A stretch of 64,000 nucleotides of DNA from Pseudomonas asplenii (GTDB taxonomy: Bacteria; Pseudomonadota; Gammaproteobacteria; Pseudomonadales; Pseudomonadaceae). Below the pieces are notes generated by a model, which had not been told where the DNA came from, ran no database searches, and worked only from the letters and a program-made list of their open reading frames with translations. The stretch spans positions 62,001-126,000 of the forward strand of contig NZ_LT629777.1 in the NCBI RefSeq assembly GCF_900105475.1, written 5' to 3'. Shown piece by piece: positions 55,816 through 62,232 of this stretch (within the stretch, counting starts at the first letter, position 1; each line of letters begins with the position of its first letter). The position numbers and the translations under genes were made by a program.

Positions 55816-56001
55816 TCAAGATCGAATGGATGAGGCGCGCACTGGCGCGCTGGACGATTCGCTCTGGGGCGATGGTTGGAGACGCTCGGTCTTCATGTGG
55901 TTGAGTGCCGCGCACCGCGAGCACTTGATCTGGATCTGGCTGAATTCGCCGATGCGGGCCAGCAGTCGATTGCATTTGCCGCAGCGAAAATCTTGCAACA
56001 T
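55816..56001 (-). CDS. com: Com-like zinc-finger translational regulator
   Basis: The protein has 61 residues from ATG 56001 (MLQDFRCGKCNRLLARIGEFS). Two CxxC pairs (FRCGKCNR and IKCSRCAAL) form a zinc finger as in phage Mu Com, which binds the mom mRNA leader and lets mom be translated. A mom gene is absent here; the gene after it is the secreted protein at 55050. The open frame extends upstream, but only this start gives the family length. Confidence 0.85.
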   Translation of the reverse strand: MLQDFRCGKCNRLLARIGEFSQIQIKCSRCAALNHMKTERLQPSPQSESSSAPVRASSIRS

Positions 56002-56033
56002 CGGTGGACCTCCCTGTTCAATTGGCAATGCGC

Positions 56034-56381
56034 TCACTGGCTGTTCCCGGGCTCCGGAGGAGGCACTTCGCCAACCCCCAATCGTCTGGCCGCCCAGCGC
56101 TCGTAAAGACCGATGGCGACATCCGCCCCGGCCATCGCGGTCAGGCAGCCGAAGGCGCCGGCGGTCCAGATCGACAGTCCGGCGGCGTACAGCAGCATGA
56201 TGGTCGACACGCCACAGACCATGCAGGCCCCGGAGCGCAGTACCAGCCGCCGCAACAGCGACCAGCCGCGGGCGCCTTCCTTGTCGGCGCGCCACATTTC
56301 GCCGGACACGCCGCCGATCACGGCCAGCACGATGACCAGCCAGATAGGCATGTCCGCCAACGCTTGTTGCTCGCTCGTCAT
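56034..56381 (-). CDS. holin
   Basis: The protein has 115 residues from ATG 56381, with GGAGG ahead. There is an N-terminal hydrophobic segment (WLVIVLAVIGGVSGEMW, about 13-29) and two further ones (about 52-72 and 74-90), then a charged Pro-rich tail (PPPEPG). This suits a class I holin. It is the first gene after the operator/leader region and should form the membrane hole that lets the GH19 enzyme reach the wall. Confidence 0.82.
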   Translation of the reverse strand: MTSEQQALADMPIWLVIVLAVIGGVSGEMWRADKEGARGWSLLRRLVLRSGACMVCGVSTIMLLYAAGLSIWTAGAFGCLTAMAGADVAIGLYERWAARRLGVGEVPPPEPGNSQ

Positions 56382-56398
56382 GTCACGCCTCCTGCAAT

Positions 56399-56420
56399 AA
56401 AAAAAGGCCACTCATTGGCC
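56399..56420 (-). terminator. terminator-like hairpin in the leader, before the holin gene
   Basis: On the minus strand it reads GGCCA ATGAG TGGCC followed by seven T residues. The hairpin lies only about 20 bases before the holin start codon, downstream of the putative promoter, so it would act as an attenuator or antitermination point. The stem is short (5 bp) but GC-rich. Confidence 0.6.
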
Positions 56421-56830
56421 GGTGATGGTTTGGCTTGTTTTTCAAGATAAGGGGTTCTCGACGAAGCCCATGTTCGGTGGGCATTCCAAAAAGCCCGGCT
56501 CATACCAGGCACTTTGGTAATGCCGGCGTCCGTTCCGGCCCCGCACGCCCTTGGGGCGAACATGGGATACGCGAAACGGACACCCGATCCTTCGGCGCGA
56601 CTGGCGCGGTACGAATCAATTCAAATTGTTCTTCCGACCGCGGTCCCTGCCCGCCGGATAACTGTTCACGGTGCTTTACGCTGCACACCCGGGTCAGTTG
56701 CCAACCCTCTGAACCGTCAAGGCCGGTTCATCGCTGCCTGTTCTTTGAAGCGGTACGACTAAAGAGCTTCGGGGTCATCCCCTGGCATCGCTGCCCTTGG
56801 CTGGCCTTTCCGGCCGGCTTGGAGCAAATA

Positions 56831-56870
56831 ATATGCATGTATGCATATACAGTCAATGCATAAATGCATT
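56831..56870. promoter_or_regulatory. twin operator palindromes of the tail operon
   Basis: ATATGCATGTATGCATAT (56831-56848) and AATGCATAAATGCATT (56855-56870) are both near-perfect palindromes of the form ATGCAT-N2-ATGCAT. Their centres are 23 bases apart, about two helical turns. They lie in the gap between the repressor gene and the tail genes. Binding by the S24 repressor at 56987 is inference. Confidence 0.7.
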
Positions 56871-56986
56871 TATTTTTGCACGACAAATGCACAAGCGCAT
56901 GGAAGCCGCGCCGATCAAGGGCTGGGGCTTTTTTGCAGGCGAAAAAAAACCCACATCGCTGTGGGTTTTTTCCGAGTCAGAGAGCG

Positions 56987-57730
56987 TTAACGGGCGTACA
57001 TGCCCCACCAGAAGACGTGGCCGAGGATGGTGATCTGCTCTTCCTGGATTTCCTGGAAGCTGTAGTCTTCATCCGGGTGCTCGTCGCGATTGAAGCTGCG
57101 CAGGCGAATACCGGTCGGCAGGCGATAGAGCTGCTTCACCCGCAGTTGGCCGTTATGGTTGATCGCGTAGAGATCGCCATCGACGATGTCGCCAATGGCA
57201 CTCTTGCCGGCGTTGACCCCGACCGTGGCGCCATCACGCAGCACCGGCAACATGCTGTTGCCACGCACGGTCACGCACTTGGCCTGGTCGAACTGCACGC
57301 CGTTGTGACGCAGGCTGCGCTTGCCGAAGCGCAGGCTGGCCTTCTCGCTTTCCTCGATGACGAATCTTCCTGATCCAGCAGCCAATTCAACCTCGCGAAG
57401 AAAGGGCACGGACACCTCGTCGTCATTGACGGGGGTGTCGTCGTCCCACAGGCTTATATCCTTGAGTTCAGAGTGCAGCGGGCCCTGTTCCTGGTCACGG
57501 GCGGCACCGATATCGGCACGGCCACGCAACTGGTCAGTACTGACCTGGAAATACTCGGCGATCTTCGAGATGTGTTTGTCCGAAGGGTCGACGATCTTCC
57601 CGCTGAGTATCCGCGACAAGGTGGATTGGGGCACGCCGGTGCGCCGGTGAAGCTCCGTGGGGGAGATCCCGTGGCGGTCGAGCAGTGCTCGGAGGACGGT
57701 AGAAACGTTGCGTATTTGCATAATGCGCAT
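56987..57730 (-). CDS. XRE/S24 LexA-like repressor of the tailocin
   Basis: The protein has 247 residues from ATG 57730 (MRIMQIRNVSTVLRALLDRHGISP); the Met three codons later is an equally possible start. The Cro/C1-type HTH is at about 4-70 (TELHRRTGVPQSTLSRILSG). The S24 peptidase domain is at about 110-240, with the Ser nucleophile in TVRGNSMLPVLRDG and the Lys in RVKQLYRLP. RecA filaments stimulate self-cleavage in this family, so DNA damage should induce the tail operon. No prtN-like activator is present. Confidence 0.9.
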   Translation of the reverse strand: MRIMQIRNVSTVLRALLDRHGISPTELHRRTGVPQSTLSRILSGKIVDPSDKHISKIAEYFQVSTDQLRGRADIGAARDQEQGPLHSELKDISLWDDDTPVNDDEVSVPFLREVELAAGSGRFVIEESEKASLRFGKRSLRHNGVQFDQAKCVTVRGNSMLPVLRDGATVGVNAGKSAIGDIVDGDLYAINHNGQLRVKQLYRLPTGIRLRSFNRDEHPDEDYSFQEIQEEQITILGHVFWWGMYAR

Positions 57731-57753
57731 ATTGATGGGGCTTTTCTTGAATA

Positions 57754-57769
57754 GCAAATGCTAATTTGC
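57754..57769. promoter_or_regulatory. operator-like palindrome upstream of the repressor gene
   Basis: GCAAATGCTAATTTGC is a perfect 6+4+6 palindrome 24 bases upstream of the chosen repressor start. It may be the autoregulatory operator. It differs from the ATGCAT sites but shares AATGC/GCATT-like halves. Confidence 0.5.
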
Positions 57770-57841
57770 ATACCCTACGCATAAAATTTCTCATCGACAA
57801 CAGGCTGCGATGCCTTCTGCCCTATCTCTTGAGCGACCTAA

Positions 57842-58600
57842 GGAAACTCTGAAAAACACTTCCAAATTTGGGGAAATACCCGTCTCATCCACACTGAACG
57901 GTTGATCCCAATGAAACAAATGCCATTCGCCAATGCTGAGTATGTCAGTAAACGCAAACAGACCTGGCGTGAGCGATTCCTGATTGAGATGGATCAGGTC
58001 GTGCGCTGGAAGGGCCTGATTGCCTTGATCGAACCATATTATCGAAAAGGTGAAGGCGGCAGTCCGGAGTACTCGCTGATGACGATGTTGCGGGTTCATC
58101 TAATGCAGAACTGGTTCGGCTACGGCGACCCGATGATGGAGGAAGCACTCTACGAAACAACAATCCTGCGCCAGTTTTCAAGGCTGCTCCTGGACCAGAT
58201 TCCCGATGAAACGACGATTCTCAACTTTCATCGGCTGCTGGAAAACCATTGAGTTTGCCAGTGGGATTTTACAGATCATCAACGGTTATCTGGGTGATAG
58301 TGGCCTGATGCTGCACCAAGGCACAATGGTCGATGCCACGATTATTCACGCGCCGAGCTTGACCAAGAACAAAGAGGGCAAGTACAACCCTGAGATGCAT
58401 CAGACGAAGAAAGGAAACCAGTATTCCTTTGGGATGAAAGCGCACATCCGCGTCGATGCAGACTCCGGCCTAGTCCCTAGCCTGGTGGGCACGGCGGCGA
58501 ATGTGGTAGATATGACGCAGGTCAATCAGTTGCTGCAGGGTAAAGCAACGAATACCGCATGCATAAATAGCCGAAAACAGGAGTTGCTCATAGCAGAGAT
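57842..58600 (+). mobile_element. remnant of an IS5-family insertion sequence
   Basis: The left end GGAAACTCTGAAAAACACTTCC at 57842 is preceded by CTAA, the usual IS5 target type. The transposase begins at 57911. The right end is not visible; similarity to the transposase fades after about 58560, so the 3' third of the element has been lost. Confidence 0.75.
57911..58600 (+). pseudogene. broken IS5-family transposase
   Basis: The first frame (57911-58252, MKQMPFANAEYVSKRKQTWRERF to LNFHRLLENH) and the second (from about 58256, EFASGILQIINGYLGDSGLML, through TMVDATIIHAPS and YSFGMKAHIRVDADSGLV) are consecutive pieces of one IS5 transposase. An extra T in CCATTGAG near 58251 causes the shift. 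The part with the last catalytic Glu is gone. It should be inactive. Confidence 0.85.
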
Positions 58601-58781
58601 AGAAACGAGAACACCGTTTTTCTGGCAGCATCCGAGAAAGGCTTGAGATAATCACTGCCAATAATGACTCTACTCAAAAACGTCCCAAAGCAGACACAGA
58701 ACTCGAAATCGCCCTCAAAACCAGAAACTTCCGAAAGATTATCACCTGATGCAAGTGCAACGAACACCTAAACCACGGACA

Positions 58782-58810
58782 TTGAGAAAAACACCATCTC
58801 ATGATATCAT
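58782..58810 (+). promoter_or_regulatory. sigma70-type promoter of the acyltransferase gene
   Basis: TTGAGA (58782-58787) and TATCAT (58805-58810) are 17 bases apart in AT-rich DNA, about 96 bases before the acyltransferase start. Confidence 0.5.
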
Positions 58811-58905
58811 TTAATAAATTTAACATAAAAATCAACCCCAAAAGTCAACGCCATAAACTTCGGCGAAAAACTTTAGAAAACATCATATAAAAGGACTAAA
58901 AATTC

Positions 58906-59984
58906 ATGGGACTACTGAGGACCCTACTAGCAATATCAGTCATATTTGCACATTCATACGGCTTTGTGCTTGTTGGCGGACAAATCGCAGTCCAGATATT
59001 TTACATGATATCCGGTTTCTTGATATCATTCATAATAGTAGAAAAAAAATCCTACTCGACACTTAAAGATTTCTACCTAAATCGATATCTTCGCATATTT
59101 CCAACCTATGCAATCATAGCAACACTGACGCTCCTTTGGTTCTTCCGCACAAAATACACTATTTTTTCGACGCATACCATTCAAGCTCTCTAAGCGCCTC
59201 ATTAATATTAGCAATATCAAATATTACAATTTTCTTCCAAGACTGGGTCCTTTTTCTCGGAATAAAAGACGGTTCCTTGGGTTTTGCCTCCCAATTCAAT
59301 AAAGACGGACTGAACCTATACCAGGGTCTATTATTACCTCAAGCTTGGACACTCGGGGTCGAATTGTCATTCTACCTTATAGCCCCGTTTATTCTGCCAC
59401 GAAAAAAAATCCTGATTGCGATACTACTTTCCTCATTAGCCCTACGGTACTACATAGTCTCGATAGGACTAGGATTTAAAGATCCTTGGACATACCGCTT
59501 CTTCCCTACTGAACTGGCGCTTTTTTTGATGGGCGCACTATCTCACCAAATACTAATGCCTCTATACAAAAGAAAAATAAAAAATATAAAACTTTACTCA
59601 AGCGCTTCCACTTGGCTGCTACTTTTATTGGTTTCAACATACTTCCTGATCCCCATTGAAAGCGAATTAGCGAAAGGCTGTGCACTCATTCTAATAGTTT
59701 TTGCCCTCATGCCTCTTGCATTTTTTTATCAAGGAACAAGCAAAATGGACCAATGGATTGGGGAGCTAAGCTATCCACTATACATAGTCCACATGTTCGT
59801 AATTTACGTCCTGTCATCATACAGACATAAAATAGGCTTTATGCATGACCAACTGTATTTTTCTTATACATGCATAGCACTGAGCATTGCCTGCTCAATC
59901 TTGATAAACAAAAAAATATCCACCCCTATGGAAAAAATAAGAACAAAACAACGCAAACAGGAAAACCCTCCAGACGCTGCCTAA
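58906..59984 (+). pseudogene. acyltransferase-3 family membrane protein, frameshifted
   Basis: Two overlapping frames together give a full-length family member of about 360 residues. Frame 1 (58906-59193) has LLRTLLAISVIFAHSYGF with the catalytic-type His, IAVQIFYMISGFLIS and FYLNRYLRIFP. Frame 2 (to 59984) has LLPQAWTLGVELSFYLIAPF and about eight membrane segments. The frames meet at the T6 run 59162-59167; one additional T would join them. The family transfers acetyl groups to surface polysaccharide such as O-antigen. It is AT-rich compared with the neighbours, so probably acquired. It is either a pseudogene or a slippage-switched gene. Confidence 0.8.
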
Positions 59985-60385
59985 TATTCGAAAAAATTAA
60001 GTGACCGATAAACCCTGCACAAATCAGAAAACCAAAATCGGTCACGAACACAAAAAATCAAATAAAAAACCATATCGACTGAAGCAGTCGACTTATAAAT
60101 TTATTAAAAAATTAATAAAACAATATACACCTCACAGCTTTAAACATATCACTTTTATTTCGCCGAAATCCTCAACCTAAAACATCCTACCTTTCCCCGT
60201 ACTCCATTCAGCGATCAGATGCAACAACCTTATCTTCTTAACGTTTAACCACGCTAAAAAACACTGTTGATTTAAGGGTCGTTGACCCCAGATTCTCTAT
60301 ACTGAAGAACAGCGACGGCGAAACCCCTGTAATCATCAGGATTGGTTCGCTGACAGAATCTTCATCCAAGACGGAGTGGAGGATC
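59985..60385. other. AT-rich gene-free stretch
   Basis: No gene is supported. There is an inverted repeat GTGACCGAT / ATCGGTCAC at about 60001-60046 and a 7-bp hairpin TCGACTG / CAGTCGA at 60075-60091. Either may terminate the acyltransferase transcript. Confidence 0.4.
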
Positions 60386-60589
60386 GTGAAAAATTTCCTG
60401 AATTTTGACACGCAGGATCTTGCCGTGATGATCGGATCTGCATCGCTGCTTGGTGCTGCCACAAACATGGCATTTAGCATGGCGCTCAGCTCGCCACCCC
60501 CAAAGGCCATTGCTGTAGCCCTGACTGCCGCAGGCTTCATAGGCGGCAGGATTATCTCGTCTCGACTGCGAAAGCAGCGCCATGGTTGA
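60386..60589 (+). CDS. small membrane protein, phage-like
   Basis: The protein has 67 residues from a GTG with a strong GGAGTGGAGG ahead. It has two hydrophobic stretches (LAVMIGSASLLGAATNMAFSMAL and AIAVALTAAGFIGG) and a basic C-terminus (RLRKQRHG). It is coupled by an 8-base overlap to the next gene. The location in a phage scrap region and the layout suggest a holin-type or superinfection-type protein, but I do not recognise a family. Confidence 0.55.
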   Translation: MKNFLNFDTQDLAVMIGSASLLGAATNMAFSMALSSPPPKAIAVALTAAGFIGGRIISSRLRKQRHG

Positions 60590-60890
60590 GATTGTCACTG
60601 CCTTCTTTGGCTACCTAGATCAAATTATCGTCGGGTCGGCAGTGCTTGGCTTTGTCTCTCATAATTTGATTTGTGCTGTGCGGCGTATCCCAGACGCTTT
60701 GAATAATGCTTTTTTGAAGAGTTTTTCGGCAGCTAGCATTCCAAATGGATTGGCTTTTTTGATGTGTGCTTTCTTCCCAGAATTTACCTCAAAAATTCAA
60801 GGTGCCACATTTGCTTTTGCATTGGCAGGAATGGCTCTCATAACCGTATCAGCTAAAGACTTGTTCAAGGCAGCATCTGCGGCAAACTGA
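60582..60890 (+). CDS. small membrane protein, phage-like
   Basis: The protein has 102 residues and three hydrophobic segments (about 10-30, 50-66 and 72-90). It begins MVEIVTAFFGYLDQIIVGSAVLG and ends AKDLFKAASAAN. It overlaps the gene before by 8 bases and is followed by a terminator, so the two form a little operon. The family is not recognised. Confidence 0.55.
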   Translation: MVEIVTAFFGYLDQIIVGSAVLGFVSHNLICAVRRIPDALNNAFLKSFSAASIPNGLAFLMCAFFPEFTSKIQGATFAFALAGMALITVSAKDLFKAASAAN

Positions 60891-60909
60891 GCTACATACA
60901 AACCTACAG

Positions 60910-60940
60910 AGAAGCCCGGCCTAGCGCCGGGCTTCTTGTT
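60910..60940 (+). terminator. rho-independent terminator
   Basis: There is an 11-bp stem, AGAAGCCCGGC / GCCGGGCTTCT, with a CTAGC loop, then TGTTTCT. It serves the small membrane gene pair and may also stop the convergent spanin transcript. Confidence 0.82.
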
Positions 60941-60946
60941 TCTGCC

Positions 60947-61474
60947 CTACTGACACACCTCTCGTACGTACGCCTGCAACGCCCTCAAGGCTGCTTGGTC
61001 TGCGATGATTCGGGCGCGGATATCGAAAACAGTCTGTCCAGCAGTTGGAGCGAGTTCGACGGAGGCTGCATCGCCCAGGCCGGAGGCGCTGGCGGCCTGG
61101 GGCACGACGCTGCCACTGGAAGCGACTGAACAGGCTGCCGCGATACGCAGCCGGCGCTGGCCAGAAGCAACATCAGCATGAAGCTTTTCATTATCAGTCT
61201 GCGAAACGCCGTACAGCCGGCGTAGCAAATCGTTTTTGGCCAGAGCATCGGCTTTCTCCTGGGTAGATTTTGCATCGAGGTCGGCCAGCGCCTTCTGCGC
61301 GACCTGTTGTTGCTCAACAGCCTGCCGGGCCTGGGCGGCGCCGGCTGTAGCGATCGAGGAAAGATCAGCCTGGTAGGCGGCGCCCTGCTCGGCCAAGCGC
61401 TTGCCGTAGGCGTTTGCCTGCCACTCCCATGCAGCACCAGCACCGGCGCCGATGAGCGCCAGAGCCAGTACCAT
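60947..61474 (-). CDS. second Rz-like i-spanin (phage remnant)
   Basis: The protein has 175 residues from ATG 61474 (MVLALALIGAGAGAAWEWQANAYG); the frame is open further upstream, but that part overlaps a phage gene fragment on the other strand. It has an N-terminal membrane anchor, then a helical Gln/Ala-rich domain (about 35-100). It contains a nested lipoprotein gene, as in Rz/Rz1 pairs. It is not part of the tailocin operon and is probably left from a deleted prophage. Whether it is expressed is unknown. Confidence 0.7.
   Translation of the reverse strand: MVLALALIGAGAGAAWEWQANAYGKRLAEQGAAYQADLSSIATAGAAQARQAVEQQQVAQKALADLDAKSTQEKADALAKNDLLRRLYGVSQTDNEKLHADVASGQRRLRIAAACSVASSGSVVPQAASASGLGDAASVELAPTAGQTVFDIRARIIADQAALRALQAYVREVCQ
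60985..61191 (-). CDS. second Rz1-like o-spanin, nested
   Basis: The protein has 68 residues in a shifted frame inside the i-spanin gene. MKSFMLMLLLASAGC gives a lipobox with Cys 15, then a Pro-rich mature part (CPRPPAPPAWAMQPP). Confidence 0.72.
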   Translation of the reverse strand: MKSFMLMLLLASAGCVSRQPVQSLPVAASCPRPPAPPAWAMQPPSNSLQLLDRLFSISAPESSQTKQP

Positions 61475-61477
61475 GTA

Positions 61478-61636
61478 TCCGGCTTGTTCAACGCGGTGGT
61501 CGACCTGCAGCAGCGTGTCACCACGCTCGAAGGCGGCGGCGGTCCTGTCGACCCTGGCACGGATGGCGCGCTGGTAGACGGCGCAGGAAACACACTGGTC
61601 GATGGCCAGGGAAACCACCTCATATCTGGAGCATGA
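61478..61636 (+). pseudogene. 3' fragment of a phage structural gene
   Basis: The C-terminal fragment reads GLFNAVVDLQQRVTTLEGGGG then ALVDGAGNTLVDGQGNHLISGA and a stop. The repeated LVDGxGN pattern is typical of phage tail-associated proteins. The 5' part is missing and is replaced by the antisense spanin gene, with the junction near 61475. Confidence 0.55.
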
Positions 61637-61638
61637 AA

Positions 61639-61735
61639 TGGCGAACATTCAGCACACAGTCACCGGTGCGGGCGCGCCGGCAACAAAGCCCCCGAGTATC
61701 GGGGCGCACTACACGGACATCACCACCGGCAAGCG
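61639..61735 (+). pseudogene. 5' fragment of a phage gene
   Basis: In its own frame the sequence starts MANIQHTVTGAGAPATKPPS, IGAHYTDITTGKRW, a beginning typical of phage structural proteins, and then breaks off where integrase sequence begins. The start overlaps the stop of the fragment before it, so the two were an original gene pair. Confidence 0.5.
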
Positions 61736-62181
61736 GTGGATACCTGACCGGTCAGCGCATTGGTGACATCCTGGCCATCCGGCTATCGGATATCAGCGCC
61801 GAGGGCATCGCATTCAAGCAGGAAAAGACCAGTGCAAAGCTGCTGGTGCAAATGACTCCAGACCTTGATGACCTGATCGCCAGGGTGAAGGCGCTACCAA
61901 GGAAAATCCGAGACCTGACCCTTTTTTGCTCCCCTCGCGGCGGAAAGCCCGTCCACTACAGCTCGGTCAAGGACGCCTTTGCGATCAGTTGCAAGAAAGC
62001 TGGCGTGGAGGATGCGAGCCTTCATGACCTGCGTGCCAAGTCGCTTTCCGATACCGATGATCAGGGCAATGACGCGCAAAAACTTGGCGGTCACACAGAC
62101 GCCAAGATGACGCAGCGATATCTGCGCCTGCGAAAAATCAACATTGGCCTGCCGCCAACAATGCCTAAAAAATCCCTGTAG
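61735..62181 (+). pseudogene. C-terminal fragment of a tyrosine recombinase (phage integrase)
   Basis: About 148 residues of the catalytic domain remain: Arg I in GQRIGDILAI, His-x-x-Arg in LHDLRAKSLSD, His in GGHTDAKMT and the nucleophile Tyr in TQRYLRLRKI. The N-terminal DNA-binding half is missing, and no start codon of its own is evident. It ends 51 bases before mutS, which suggests that a prophage once sat between mutS and the tailocin and was mostly deleted. Confidence 0.82.
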
Positions 62182-62232
62182 TATTAGACAGATGTGAATT
62201 GTCAAATAGACAGGCAGAGCCGAAAGCCCCGT

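Larger units (their letters stand above)
56382..56986. promoter_or_regulatory. tailocin promoter/leader region
   Basis: There is no gene in these 605 bases. From right to left it holds the two ATGCAT palindromes, a roughly 420-base GC-rich leader with several inverted repeats (for example GGCCGG/CCGGCC near 56808-56819), and a terminator-like hairpin just before the holin ribosome site. The minus-strand transcript of the tail operon should begin near 56830. Confidence 0.65.
40277..57730 (-). mobile_element. R-type (contractile, Mu-like) tailocin cluster between cinA and mutS
   Basis: All genes from the repressor at 57730 to the spanins at 40277 are on the minus strand. In order they are: S24 repressor, holin, Com-like protein, secreted unknown, gp37, gp38, sheath, tube, gp41 with frameshift, tape measure, gp43 to gp48 baseplate genes, two fibre/chaperone pairs, endolysin, Rz/Rz1. 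There are no terminase, portal, capsid or integrase genes, so the product should be a headless tail particle that kills related strains. The mutS-cinA locus is the known site for such clusters in P. fluorescens-group genomes. Confidence 0.9.

Noticed and set aside
56435..56863. 142-codon plus-strand frame in the tailocin leader
   Set aside because: It runs across the leader and operator palindromes, has no ribosome site and no recognisable domain.
57791..58099. 102-codon minus-strand frame over the IS remnant
   Set aside because: It is antisense to the transposase start and covers the IS left end.
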